64,000 nt of DNA from a bacterium (GCA_004321745.1 SGYO01000001.1:1-64000), one strand, 5' to 3'. Positions 19,345 through 27,772 are shown, numbered from the stretch's first letter. Program-made: numbers and translations. Notes: a model not told the origin generated them from the letters alone.

Positions 19345-19776
19345 ATGAAGAATAATAAATCACGTAATGGTTTTACATTAATCGAGTTGATCATTGTAAT
19401 GGTCATTCTAGGAATCATGGCAGCTGTGGCTGTTCCAAGATATCTAGACAGTATCTCAAATGCAGAAGAAGCTGCTGAAGATGCTGTGATCTCTGCAATA
19501 CGCTCAGGGTTAACACAATATGCTAACAACTCTCTTTATGAGAGCGGAAGAGCTGAATGGCCTACTAATCCATTTGATGCCTTAGCTGAAAAGCCTGTTG
19601 GCTATTCATTAGATGAGTCAGATGCTGATGTTGATGGCGAGTGGACGTTTAGTAATGGAAGAATTACTCATCAAAGAGCAGATAATAGCAGATATGCGTG
19701 GGAATATGATCCAGGAACCCAGGGTGGTGGCGACGACGCTGCTATCGGTTCTCTAGGACAAAGATCTGCGTTTTAA
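19345..19776 (+). CDS. type IV pilin-like protein, array copy A
   Basis: 143 residues. The 9-residue leader ends in Gly, then FTLIELIIVMVILGIMAAVAVP with Glu+5. The small globular domain has WPTNPFDALAEKP, GEWTFSNGRITHQRADNSR and YAWEYDPGTQ, and ends GSLGQRSAF. These motifs and the G-S-L ending make it the closest relative of copy H. There is no cysteine in the globular part, so no classical disulfide-bonded D-region. A strong AAGGAAA site precedes the ATG. It probably serves as a pilin or pseudopilin subunit. Confidence 0.88.
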   Translation: MKNNKSRNGFTLIELIIVMVILGIMAAVAVPRYLDSISNAEEAAEDAVISAIRSGLTQYANNSLYESGRAEWPTNPFDALAEKPVGYSLDESDADVDGEWTFSNGRITHQRADNSRYAWEYDPGTQGGGDDAAIGSLGQRSAF

Positions 19777-19805
19777 TAAATAGAGAATAATTTTACCAGG
19801 AGTAA

Positions 19806-20294
19806 ATGATGAATACAAAAAAGAAAAACGGTTTTACATTAATTGAGCTTATCATGGTGATAATAATTGTTGGAATATTAGCCGCAGTGTCTATCCCTCG
19901 CTTCTCTGTAGTTATTAGGCAAGGAGAAGCTGCATCCGAGCAAGGAGTTGTTACTCAACTGGTAGACGGCTTAGAGACATGGTCAATGGAAGAGTTTATG
20001 GATACAGGAATTAAAGCATGGCCTGAAAACCCTTTCAAAACTCTTGCCACTATATCATTTGATTATGATTCCACAAAAACTGATTTAACAGCTATGTCCG
20101 GATCAGATTGGCTATTTACTGGTGAAAACGGTATGACCTATGAAAATGTTTCACTCTCCAATGCGATTGTTCATCGCAGAGTTGAGGACACATTAGCTGT
20201 TTGGATATATGATCCATCAACTGGAGCCATTGCTCACGGAGAATCACCATATTTACCATACATCAAAATTTTTAAAGGCGACTTATCTAATTAA
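19806..20294 (+). CDS. type IV pilin-like protein, array copy B
   Basis: 162 residues after a choice of two adjacent ATGs (19806 or 19809) behind AGGAG. Leader MMNTKKKNG, then FTLIELIMVIIIVGILAAVSIP. The globular domain carries WPENPFKTLA, DWLFTGENG, IVHRRVEDTLAVWIYDPSTG and a proline-rich end (SPYLPY). Copy G has the same DWIFTGNG and IAVWKYDPNTG blocks, so B and G form a pair. The helix starts its variable part with VVIRQGEAASEQ, and the ExxxEQ spacing recurs in copies C and D. Confidence 0.87.
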   Translation: MMNTKKKNGFTLIELIMVIIIVGILAAVSIPRFSVVIRQGEAASEQGVVTQLVDGLETWSMEEFMDTGIKAWPENPFKTLATISFDYDSTKTDLTAMSGSDWLFTGENGMTYENVSLSNAIVHRRVEDTLAVWIYDPSTGAIAHGESPYLPYIKIFKGDLSN

Positions 20295-20324
20295 TAAAAT
20301 TTTATATACAGAAAGGAAATAATA

Positions 20325-20822
20325 ATGAGTAGATTAAAATCTAAAGGCTTCACTCTTGTAGAACTTATAATTGTAATGGTTTTACTTGGCATATTAGCAG
20401 CTGTTGCAGTCCCTAGAATGTCTCAAAGTATTATGGCGGGTGAAGAGGCTGCGGAGCAGAAATTTCTAGCAAACATGATTAGTGCTATTGAAGTGCAAGC
20501 TAATGATCAGTTTGTTCGAAATTCTCGCAAGCAATATACAGTTGATCCTTTTGATGCACTAGATAAATATCCAAGTAGAGATTCTAATGGCGAAGGTTGG
20601 TGGACAGAAAACCGAAGCGATGGTAATGATTGTTGCGATAGTAGAGGGCGAGAATATCAAAGATCTACTATCGAAATTAGGCATAGGAGAAATGATGGAT
20701 CTGAATACACCTGGAACTACCAAACTGTGGGCCCTAGATATCGCAGAAATAATAATGAAGAGTACATTGAGCAAGGAGAATATTCAATATTTGGTCCTGG
20801 CTTTAATGGACTAACCTATTAA
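20325..20822 (+). CDS. type IV pilin-like protein, array copy C
   Basis: 165 residues. Leader of 8 residues, then FTLVELIIVMVLLGILAAVAVP with Glu+5. It is most similar to copy D, the adjacent gene, throughout: MSQSIMAGEEAAEQKFLA, NGEGWWTE, HRRNDGSEYTWNY and the end GPGFNGLTY. A pair of adjacent cysteines (GNDCCDSR) lies in the globular loop, and D also has a CC pair but at another loop. An AAAGGAAA site precedes the ATG. It is a recent tandem duplicate of D or the reverse. Confidence 0.88.
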   Translation: MSRLKSKGFTLVELIIVMVLLGILAAVAVPRMSQSIMAGEEAAEQKFLANMISAIEVQANDQFVRNSRKQYTVDPFDALDKYPSRDSNGEGWWTENRSDGNDCCDSRGREYQRSTIEIRHRRNDGSEYTWNYQTVGPRYRRNNNEEYIEQGEYSIFGPGFNGLTY

Positions 20823-20844
20823 TGTTTAATTGAGGAGATAGATT

Positions 20845-21345
20845 ATGAAGAATTTACATTCTAAAGGTTTCACACTAGTGGAACTAATAATTGTAATGGT
20901 TTTACTCGGCATTTTAGCAGCTGTTGCTGTACCCAGAATGTCACAAAGCATAGTAGCTGCCGAGGAAGCAGCTGAGCAAAAGTTTCTAGCTAGTATGATT
21001 AGCGCAATTGAAATTTATGCAGCTGATGAATTCGTTCGAAATTCAGTTAAACGATATCCTGATTTCGATTTTGGACAAGGTCCTTTTGCTGTCCTTGACA
21101 AAATTCCTACTAGATCATCAAACGGTGAAGGTTGGTGGGTTGAATATCACGGAAATTGGGATGATGGTAATGGTAGATTAGGTCAACATTTTAGAATCAA
21201 ACACAGAAGAAATGATGGCAACGAGTACGAGTGGAATTACAGAACTGTAAATCCTTACATGAATTGCTGTTTAGAAGGCAGAAATTACCAAGAGCAAGGT
21301 TCATATTTGATCGATGGCCCGGGTTTTGATGGCCAAACTTATTGA
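20845..21345 (+). CDS. type IV pilin-like protein, array copy D
   Basis: 166 residues, leader of 8 residues, then the same FTLVELIIVMVLLGILAAVAVP helix as copy C and the next segment MSQSIVAAEEAAEQKFLA. The globular part shares NGEGWWVE, HRRNDGNEYEWNY and the GPGFDGQTY end with C. The region between is reorganised, with a CC pair (MNCCLEG) placed after the HRRNDG block instead of before it. It is preceded by GAGGAGA. The duplicate is tandem and recent, with divergence concentrated in surface loops. Confidence 0.88.
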   Translation: MKNLHSKGFTLVELIIVMVLLGILAAVAVPRMSQSIVAAEEAAEQKFLASMISAIEIYAADEFVRNSVKRYPDFDFGQGPFAVLDKIPTRSSNGEGWWVEYHGNWDDGNGRLGQHFRIKHRRNDGNEYEWNYRTVNPYMNCCLEGRNYQEQGSYLIDGPGFDGQTY

Positions 21346-21371
21346 TCAATATTTTTTAATATTCCGCGTTC

Positions 21372-21776
21372 ATGAAAAAAATATTAAATGAAGGATTTAG
21401 CTTGGTAGAATTAATTATAGTCATGGTATTAATAGGAATACTAGCAGCTGTTGCTGTTCCTAGAATGAGTAACACCATTAATTCAGGGGAAGAAGCATCA
21501 GAAAATGGAGTATTAGCAGCCCTTGAATCTGCAGTTGAAATGTATGCAATGGATCAGGTTGTTGAAAATTCTTCAAGAAGCTATCCTTACAACCCTTTTG
21601 ATCACATGGAAAAAGTGCCTCAGGGTTATACAGGTGAAAACAGTGTATTAGATGAGGATGGGGAATGGACTTTTGAAAATGGCCAGTGGATTGCTCATCA
21701 GAGAAACGATAACAGAAGATATAAATGGTCATATAACTCTAATACTGGTCAATTTGGAGACAGAGTTGCTTATTAG
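21372..21776 (+). CDS. type IV pilin-like protein, array copy E
   Basis: 134 residues, leader MKKILNEG then FSLVELIIVMVLIGILAAVAVP. The globular part has YPYNPFDHMEKVPQGYT, GEWTFENG, IAHQRNDNRR and YKWSYNSNTGQ. It pairs best with copy F. Unlike its neighbours it has no evident Shine-Dalgarno sequence before the ATG; an all-AT hairpin (21348-21363) occupies that stretch. Its translation may depend on ribosomes arriving from copy D or be low. Confidence 0.86.
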   Translation: MKKILNEGFSLVELIIVMVLIGILAAVAVPRMSNTINSGEEASENGVLAALESAVEMYAMDQVVENSSRSYPYNPFDHMEKVPQGYTGENSVLDEDGEWTFENGQWIAHQRNDNRRYKWSYNSNTGQFGDRVAY

Positions 21777-21793
21777 CTGGAGAAAAATTAATT

Positions 21794-22213
21794 ATGAATT
21801 CAAAACTACAAAAAGAAAGTTTATCAATGTACGCATCTAGAAAATTAAAAGAGGGTTTTACGCTAGTAGAGTTGATCATTGTAATGGTCATACTAGGAAT
21901 AATGGCAGCCGTTGCAGTCCCAAGAATGGGCAACATAATTTCCAAGTCATCAGAAGCAGCTGAGGATGCTATTCTTGCACAACTTGAGTCAGCAGCGGAA
22001 ATTAAGGCACTTGATAATGTCTTGCTTACAGGCTACAAAACCTACCCTGAAAATCCATTTACTGAGCTAGAAAAAACCCCCTCTGGATACACAAATGGCA
22101 ACGATTCTGGTTTAGATGATGCATGGTGGTTTACAGCGAATAAAGTTTACCACAGAAGAAATGGAAATGTTTATTTTTGGGATTACAACCCTATAAATGG
22201 CGAGATAAATTAA
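21794..22213 (+). CDS. type IV pilin-like protein, array copy F, with long leader
   Basis: 139 residues from the ATG at 21794, supported by GGAGAA just upstream. This gives a 21-residue leader, twice that of its neighbours; a second in-frame ATG at 21827 would give a 10-residue leader. Mature start FTLVELIIVMVILGIMAAVAVP with Glu+5. The globular domain has YPENPFTELEKTPSGYT, WWFTANK, YHRRNGNVYFWDYNPINGE. It is closest to copy E. Confidence 0.86.
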   Translation: MNSKLQKESLSMYASRKLKEGFTLVELIIVMVILGIMAAVAVPRMGNIISKSSEAAEDAILAQLESAAEIKALDNVLLTGYKTYPENPFTELEKTPSGYTNGNDSGLDDAWWFTANKVYHRRNGNVYFWDYNPINGEIN

Positions 22214-22236
22214 TAATTAAAAAATGAGGCAATGAA

Positions 22237-22719
22237 ATGCAACATATGAAAAATAAAAACGGTTTTACAATTATTGAACTTATAATGGTGATGATCATTA
22301 TAGGCGTGCTAGCCGCAGTAGCTATTCCTAGGTTTCAGGATATTGTTATCGAGAGTGAAGTTGCCGTAGAGCAAAGGATACTACAAACTATAAGCGATGG
22401 CCTAGAGACATATGCTAGAGAAAGGTACGTAGCAAACGGAGTGCGTTCATGGCCAGAAAATCCTTTTGTAGCTCTTTCTAAACTCCCTCCAGACTATGAC
22501 GCAGATAATTTTGTATTAACTAATATGAAAGATAGAGACTGGATTTTTACCGGTAATGGCAACAATGAGGCTTACAACAATACCATAGCCCATTTAAGGA
22601 AATCAGATAGTATTGCTGTATGGAAATATGATCCAAATACTGGTGAAGTTGAATATTCAGGTGCTCCATTTAGCCCAGTAAATGTTTTACATAGAGTAAA
22701 TGCTACTGGTGGTAACTAA
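22237..22719 (+). CDS. type IV pilin-like protein, array copy G
   Basis: 160 residues; leader MQHMKNKNG, then FTIIELIMVMIIIGVLAAVAIP. The globular part has SWPENPFVALSKLPPDY, DWIFTGNGNNEAY, IAHLRKSDSIAVWKYDPNTGE and a proline-containing end (APFSPVN). It matches copy B in order and spacing, although six genes separate copies B and H and four lie between B and G. A GAGG site precedes the ATG. No cysteine is present. Confidence 0.87.
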   Translation: MQHMKNKNGFTIIELIMVMIIIGVLAAVAIPRFQDIVIESEVAVEQRILQTISDGLETYARERYVANGVRSWPENPFVALSKLPPDYDADNFVLTNMKDRDWIFTGNGNNEAYNNTIAHLRKSDSIAVWKYDPNTGEVEYSGAPFSPVNVLHRVNATGGN

Positions 22720-22747
22720 AAATATTATAAAAAAGGAATTATTTATC

Positions 22748-23239
22748 ATGAAGAATAGACAGTCAAATGGGTTTACACTTATAGAATTAATAATGGTTAT
22801 GATAATTTTAGGAGTATTAGCAGCTGTTGCAATACCTAGGTATCTAGAAACTATTCAAAAATCAGAAGTATCTGCAGAAGATGCTGTAATTGACAGAATA
22901 TGTGTAGCATTAGAAAATTTTGCTCAACATAAAATGTTGACAGAGGGAAGAAGATATTGGCCAGAAAATCCTTTTGATGCATTAGAAACTGTTCCACAAA
23001 CCTATACTAAAGATGGTAACAACGCAGACACAGATAATGAATGGACTTTTGTAAATTTTTACACACCTGATGACAATGCAGAAGTTTCCGGTAGAATAAC
23101 TCATCAAAGAGCTGATAATACGAGATGGCAATGGACCTACAATGCAGGTATCAATCATGGTACTGATGGTGATGTAACGGGTAGTTTATTTAGACGAACA
23201 GAACTTGGCACTGCGGGAACTGAAATCCGATTTCAATAA
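22748..23239 (+). CDS. type IV pilin-like protein, array copy H
   Basis: 163 residues from the ATG at 22748, which follows AAAAAGGAATT. A further upstream in-frame start at 22700 lies inside copy G and would give an implausible leader. Mature start FTLIELIMVMIILGVLAAVAIP. The globular part has YWPENPFDALETVPQTY, EWTFVNFY, SGRITHQRADNTRWQW and GSLFRRTELG. The GRITHQRADN block is identical to that of copy A. It is the last gene before the terminator. Confidence 0.87.
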   Translation: MKNRQSNGFTLIELIMVMIILGVLAAVAIPRYLETIQKSEVSAEDAVIDRICVALENFAQHKMLTEGRRYWPENPFDALETVPQTYTKDGNNADTDNEWTFVNFYTPDDNAEVSGRITHQRADNTRWQWTYNAGINHGTDGDVTGSLFRRTELGTAGTEIRFQ

Positions 23240-23273
23240 ACAATAGTTGAAATTTAGTTTTTATTTTATACTT

Positions 23274-23310
23274 AAGGCTTCGCTGATCTAGCGAGGCCTT
23301 TGTAATTTTT
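23274..23310 (+). terminator. rho-independent terminator after the pilin array
   Basis: AAGGC(T)TCGCT pairs with AGCGA(G)GCCTT around loop GATCT, with one T-G wobble, followed by a T-rich stretch (TTTGTAATTTTT). It ends the pilin-array transcript 8 bp before the next gene. Partial read-through into the minor-pilin operon is possible. Confidence 0.8.
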
Positions 23311-23317
23311 GGAGTAA

Positions 23318-23785
23318 ATGTTGTCAAAAAAATACAATTCTAAAAGTGGTGTTACAATGGTTGAGCTTGTTATTGTCTTAGCGATAATGGGCATTTTGGC
23401 GGTAACCGTAATACCAATGTATAGTCAAATGCAAGCTAAGTCTCAGTTCACTAGAAACAGAGCCAATATGGAAATTATTAAAGACGCTTTTTTAAATCAT
23501 TTTTATCATACATATTCTATGGGCACCCCTGCAGTACCCACTCCTCCAGACAGCTTAATGACGGATGAGTGGTGTAATACACCAATGGACTCAACAAAAA
23601 GCTCTAAAACACCAAATGACCTTTTTGGAACAGGTGAAGTTCCAAAAAATTCTAATAATAATCCTTTTTTATACAGGAGCTGGATTGAGACAAAGAGCGA
23701 TGGCAGGCAAGATAGAATAATAATGATTAAAGATACTGACCCAGATAGTCCGTCTTTTGGGGAACATGAAACTGTCATAATCTAA
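23318..23785 (+). CDS. prepilin-like protein (GspG/PilE-like minor pilin)
   Basis: 155 residues behind a GGAG site. The 11-residue leader ends at Gly, then VTMVELVIVLAIMGILAVTVIP with Glu+5; Val at +1 is unusual. The globular part begins with a helix containing RANMEIIKDAFLNHFYH, then a proline-rich loop (GTPAVPTPP) and an end rich in charged residues (KSDGRQDRIIMIKDTDPDS). It lacks the WPxNPF and HQRxDN motifs of the array and is therefore a different subgroup. It opens the minor-pilin operon. Confidence 0.82.
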   Translation: MLSKKYNSKSGVTMVELVIVLAIMGILAVTVIPMYSQMQAKSQFTRNRANMEIIKDAFLNHFYHTYSMGTPAVPTPPDSLMTDEWCNTPMDSTKSSKTPNDLFGTGEVPKNSNNNPFLYRSWIETKSDGRQDRIIMIKDTDPDSPSFGEHETVII

Positions 23786-23824
23786 TTATTATTTTTTATA
23801 GCTAGACTTAGATTCAGCTAGGTT

Positions 23825-24322
23825 ATGAAAAAAATAAAGTACTCGAAGCCTCTTTCATTGTTAAATCAAAAAGGTTTCTCATTAATTGAACTTATTATTA
23901 TTTTAGTTATAATTGGCATAATGATAGCTGCCTCTTCCTCCAGACTAAAAGATATTACTACTAACGCGAGAGTCGGAGCTTCAATAAATCAAATTACAGG
24001 AGATATTGACCAAGCAAAAACAATTTCCATGAGCATGCGATCACAAATACAAATTATTTTTAATCAAAATAATGAAACATATACGATATACAAAGATGGA
24101 ATCTTATATAATGATTTTCCAGGAAGTGAAAATGGTATAGTAAATCTTTTGGGGGATGATAATAATGCTGACGTAGATATAACGAGTGTGAGCCTAAATG
24201 GTTCAAATACCCTCACTTTTGACAAGTGGGGTAACTGCCTACAAAGTGGTACTATAGTTTTAAACAATGACCGCCAAATTCAAATAAAAAATCTTACTGG
24301 CCATTGGGAGATAATTAATTAA
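23825..24322 (+). CDS. GspH/FimT-like minor pilin
   Basis: 165 residues. Leader of 17 residues, then FSLIELIIILVIIGIMIAASS with Glu+5. The downstream pattern, an alpha helix (INQITGDIDQAKTISM) followed by QIQIIFNQNNETYTIYKDG and a C-terminal LTFDKWGNCLQSGTIVL, matches the GspH/FimT fold (a helix, then a beta-rich domain with a G-x-x-x-x-G-T-I ending). GspH belongs to the quaternary minor-pilin complex that primes pilus assembly. Its stop overlaps the next start (TAATG). Confidence 0.82.
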   Translation: MKKIKYSKPLSLLNQKGFSLIELIIILVIIGIMIAASSSRLKDITTNARVGASINQITGDIDQAKTISMSMRSQIQIIFNQNNETYTIYKDGILYNDFPGSENGIVNLLGDDNNADVDITSVSLNGSNTLTFDKWGNCLQSGTIVLNNDRQIQIKNLTGHWEIIN

Positions 24323-24732
24323 TGAAAGAAAATAAATTTTCAAAAGGCTTTGCACTAGTAGAAATTGTGGTTGTTACTTTGCTCCTTGGAGGTGCTTTCA
24401 TTGTTTTCATAGAAGCACTAAATCAAACAAAAGTAATGCAAGTAAAATCGGAAATACGTACAATGCAAACAGCGCTATTAAATAGTAAAATCAATCAATT
24501 ACGCAGTGCTCCTTTTTCATCAATTTTTGCTATAAATAATTTTTTAGAGTTTCCCAATAATCCAGGATACTATTATAAAATAATTGTAAGACACACTGAC
24601 CAAACTTTTACTGAAACTTATGATAACACTACTACTGATTTCAAATTAATTACTATAGAAATAAAACATGGTTTAAACGACAATACGGGTACAATCATTA
24701 GTGATACTTTTGTTATTTCTAATATTATCTAG
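24322..24732 (+). CDS. GspI/PilV-like minor pilin
   Basis: 136 residues. Leader MKENKFSKG, then FALVEIVVVTLLLGGAFIVF with Glu+5. FALVE with a short, small globular domain, and its place between GspH- and GspJ-like genes, fit GspI/PilV. A helix (ALNQTKVMQVKSEIRTMQTA) precedes a beta region with PGYYYKIIVRH. No distant feature is unusual. The start codon overlaps the previous stop. Confidence 0.8.
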   Translation: MKENKFSKGFALVEIVVVTLLLGGAFIVFIEALNQTKVMQVKSEIRTMQTALLNSKINQLRSAPFSSIFAINNFLEFPNNPGYYYKIIVRHTDQTFTETYDNTTTDFKLITIEIKHGLNDNTGTIISDTFVISNII

Positions 24733-24736
24733 TTAA

Positions 24737-25324
24737 ATGAAACACACCGGAAAAATAATTAATCTTTTAAAAAGTAATTCTAGAGGTTTTACATTAATTG
24801 AGCTGGTTTTGACAGTTATTGCAATTGGTATATTTGGAGCGATTACAGCAAATATTCTTGGTAACGCATCAAAAGTTTATGAATCCACTCTCAAAAAACA
24901 AAAATTTGTATCAGAAGCTAGGCATTCATTTTTTAGGCTAAATAGAGACTTTAACTTACAAACCTGGGCTATGAACGATGATATCAGTAATCCTAAATCA
25001 TTAAATATTGAAAGTGCAAATGGTTGGCAGTTGCAGTATGACCTTCAAACTAATAATAATTTGCGTTTGAACCTCATACAACACTCTAACCTCAGCCCTA
25101 CTTCTGAAGTACTTTCAAAAAATACACATTATCTATCATCAAATATATCATACTATGATAACCAAAATAACATCGTTAGTGATAGCTATAATTCAAGTAT
25201 CATTAATTTAGCAAAAATTAGAATCCTTTTTAATGATCCTACCAACGGGTATTCAATGAACATAGAAAGTTATGCTTATCCTTATAATTTCAAATTTGGT
25301 AAGCCAATGGATTACCATGATTAG
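24737..25324 (+). CDS. GspJ/PilW-like minor pilin
   Basis: 195 residues; leader of 17 residues, then FTLIELVLTVIAIGIFGAITANI with Glu+5. The helix SEARHSFFRLNRDFN is typical of GspJ/PilW (an R-x-x-R-D-F/I pattern). A mostly beta C-terminal domain follows. It overlaps the following gene by 8 bp, as expected for a stoichiometric minor-pilin set (H, I, J, K order). Confidence 0.82.
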   Translation: MKHTGKIINLLKSNSRGFTLIELVLTVIAIGIFGAITANILGNASKVYESTLKKQKFVSEARHSFFRLNRDFNLQTWAMNDDISNPKSLNIESANGWQLQYDLQTNNNLRLNLIQHSNLSPTSEVLSKNTHYLSSNISYYDNQNNIVSDSYNSSIINLAKIRILFNDPTNGYSMNIESYAYPYNFKFGKPMDYHD

Positions 25325-27761
25325 ATTAAAAAATATTTTGAATGTAAAATATTTTCAATCTTCCAATGATGGTGTGATTTTGATATCTATGTCAATAGGT
25401 ATATTTCTAATAATTAGTGTTTTTACTTTTTTTCTGATGAAACTTGTGGTCAAAGAGCATAATATGTCCATGTTGCATACTTTGGATATTAAAACTCGCA
25501 ATCTTTCACATTCTGCATTAGAAAGGGGAATATTTCAATTCAAAAATTATAGAAATATTACTCAACAATTTGGAAATTTAAATAATGGTGAATATAATAT
25601 TTCATATAATGGGGTAAATGATGAAAACAATCAACCTCTCCCCTATTCTCACTATACAATGTTAGAAGCAAAAGCTGAAATAAATGAATCAAAACGGAAT
25701 ACTAGAATTTTTATGTCTTCCTTCCCTGCTGGTTTTAACCCTGCATTTTTTGGCGAAAATTTGAATAATGTTCCTGTTAATAGTATTATTAATGTAAACG
25801 GAGGGCAATTAATAAAGAATAATGGGAGTTTATATTATAATGGATCTTTGATTCAAAACGATAAAATAGTAGAAAAAATGCCCTCATTTAATAATATTTA
25901 TTCAAGTGAAATCAGTTGGACAGAAAATAATGTTCAACCAAACACTTCAAATGCTGGTTCAAATCCAAACAATAAATATTTAAATTTTGATGGGAATGAT
26001 TATGTAAGAGTTAATTACACCAATACTACCACAACTACAAATACAATAACAGTTCCTGGCTCTTATTACGATGAGGTTATTACTTTTGAAGATATGGGCG
26101 TTTCTGGCTGGAAGCAAATTAGTAACGGCTACAGAGGAATGAATTGGAATTACAGATTCTACGCATTAAATGCAAATAATTACACAAATTCTGGTTATTA
26201 CATAGCACGAAATAGTGGAGGAATAGTTGCTTATAATGCGTGGAATGAAAATCCAGTTTGGTTTGAAACACAAAATCAATCAACATTTACTCTCAAAGGT
26301 ATGTGGATGGCTTCTGCTTGGGTTGGATCGCAAAGTGTTACTATAAGAGGAATTCACCCTAATAATAGCTACACAGATAAAGTTTTTACTATAAGTAGAT
26401 ATTCTAAATCTTGGCTAAATACAAATATACCTAATGTGAAAAAAGTAGAAATCAGAAGAGGTTCTTCATGGTTTGCAGCAGATGACATAACTATTACAAG
26501 GCAAAACCCTCCTACAACTCAAACAACAACAACAACAACAACAACAACAATTTTACCAAAGTATAATGAAACAAGAACTATTACCGTTTGGGTCTACCCA
26601 TCAGATGACCATAACACTGGAGGAGGTATAATCACAACTGGTACTGGTGATTGTACAGGTAAAATGTTTGGGATAGGCAGAAGTAATGGCAAATTGTTTT
26701 TTTGGGGCGGTTGTAAAGATTGGGTATCAAATTTATCCGTCCCCAAAAATCAGTGGTCCTTCATTGCTATAAGGTATAATGGCAGTAAGGTTAGAGCATA
26801 TGTGAATGACAACTGGGAAGAGACAAACCTAAATGGCTTCAATACTCAAATGAGTGAATTGTTTATTGGTGGAGAGACAACAAATAATGGTTCATCATAT
26901 CGCAATTATTTCAGAGGTGGAATAGATGAAGTTGCTATCTGGAACGAAGCATTAACCCATAATGAAATACTAGCATTATATAATGATGGTTCGGGGTTAA
27001 ATGCCTCAGTTAACTATGGCAATTATTTATCAAAATCAAACCTTGTGGGCTACTGGAAGTTTAATGAGGGCAACGGTAACACCATTACAGATGCTAGTGG
27101 TAAAGGCAAAAATGGAACTATATACGGAGCATTATGGCAAACTGGAAGCCACTCACAGCCTCAAGTTGCACCACTAAAATTTAGTTCAAATACTCAGCTT
27201 AACTTAGATTCACCTTTTTGCGGTTCAGATCACACGTCGCTATGTGTAAATAATAAAATCGCGGTGAATGAAGATATTATTTTTGAAAATACGGACATAA
27301 CAGGTTCAGGTATTATAGTCTCAACTGGTAAAATCGTAATTAATCAAAATAGTAATATTAATGGGGGAATTACATTAATTTCAAAAAATATAGAAATTAA
27401 TAATTGTTCTCTAGGAGATTTTGAGTTGTTTAATAGTTCTGAAGGCCCAATAATAATCTACGTTGAAGATGGAGGGTCTATTTCTAATTCAAATAATATT
27501 TCAGGATTAATCATAAACTTTGATAATAATAATTCAGGAAATTTTTCAATTAGTAATTCTAACATATATGGTGCGTTACTCAACTATGGTTTAAATTTTG
27601 AGATAATTAATAACACAAGTATAGTTGGCTCAGTTGTATCGAATTACCTCATAACTATAAACGATGGGTCTTCCATTACAAAAGGAAATCTCCCTTCATT
27701 CTATGGAACTAATTTTGGATTATCACCTTCCGTCATACCAGGAAGCTATTTAGAATATTAA
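25317..27761 (+). CDS. GspK/PilX-like tip pilin carrying LamG and inserted beta-sandwich domains
   Basis: 814 residues from the ATG at 25317; an earlier start at 25272 lies inside the GspJ-like gene and would disrupt the leader. The 19-residue leader ends in Gly, then VILISMSIGIFLIISVFTF, with no Glu+5, as in the tip pseudopilin GspK. A LamG/concanavalin-like domain begins at YLNFDGNDYVRV (about 220-231) and resumes at TITVWVYPSDD (about 419-560). Between its halves sits another domain (about 250-395, GMNWNYRFYALN...WFAADDITIT), flanked by Thr-rich linkers. A beta-helix-like region follows (about 640-800). MSHA MshQ also has LamG. It is a probable pilus-tip adhesin. Confidence 0.82.
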   Translation: MIRLKNILNVKYFQSSNDGVILISMSIGIFLIISVFTFFLMKLVVKEHNMSMLHTLDIKTRNLSHSALERGIFQFKNYRNITQQFGNLNNGEYNISYNGVNDENNQPLPYSHYTMLEAKAEINESKRNTRIFMSSFPAGFNPAFFGENLNNVPVNSIINVNGGQLIKNNGSLYYNGSLIQNDKIVEKMPSFNNIYSSEISWTENNVQPNTSNAGSNPNNKYLNFDGNDYVRVNYTNTTTTTNTITVPGSYYDEVITFEDMGVSGWKQISNGYRGMNWNYRFYALNANNYTNSGYYIARNSGGIVAYNAWNENPVWFETQNQSTFTLKGMWMASAWVGSQSVTIRGIHPNNSYTDKVFTISRYSKSWLNTNIPNVKKVEIRRGSSWFAADDITITRQNPPTTQTTTTTTTTTILPKYNETRTITVWVYPSDDHNTGGGIITTGTGDCTGKMFGIGRSNGKLFFWGGCKDWVSNLSVPKNQWSFIAIRYNGSKVRAYVNDNWEETNLNGFNTQMSELFIGGETTNNGSSYRNYFRGGIDEVAIWNEALTHNEILALYNDGSGLNASVNYGNYLSKSNLVGYWKFNEGNGNTITDASGKGKNGTIYGALWQTGSHSQPQVAPLKFSSNTQLNLDSPFCGSDHTSLCVNNKIAVNEDIIFENTDITGSGIIVSTGKIVINQNSNINGGITLISKNIEINNCSLGDFELFNSSEGPIIIYVEDGGSISNSNNISGLIINFDNNNSGNFSISNSNIYGALLNYGLNFEIINNTSIVGSVVSNYLITINDGSSITKGNLPSFYGTNFGLSPSVIPGSYLEY
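26521..26550 (+). repeat. (ACA)n trinucleotide microsatellite coding poly-threonine
   Basis: About ten copies of an AAC/ACA triplet code the threonine linker between the inserted domain and the rest of the LamG domain. Slippage would change linker length without a frameshift. Confidence 0.85.
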
Positions 27762-27772
27762 AGGATTACATT

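Larger units (their letters stand above)
19345..23239 (+). repeat. tandem array of eight paralogous type IV pilin genes
   Basis: Eight consecutive genes (here A to H) encode short pilins with near-identical N-terminal helices and a shared C-terminal plan: (Y/W)PxNPFxAL, then W(T/W)F, then H(Q/R)R(A/N)DN and W.Y. By similarity the copies form pairs: A with H, B with G, C with D, and E with F. The block ends at a terminator at 23274. Confidence 0.88.

Noticed and set aside
21348-21363. AATATT-TTTT-AATATT hairpin as an attenuator
   Set aside because: It is a 6-bp all-AT stem, common by chance at this base composition.
19345-23239. Silent pilin cassettes like Neisseria pilS
   Set aside because: All eight copies have their own start and leader, and seven have a ribosome-binding site, so they are complete genes rather than cassettes.
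25272-25316. Upstream start of the GspK/PilX-like gene
   Set aside because: It lies in the GspJ-like gene and would add 15 residues before a normal class III leader.
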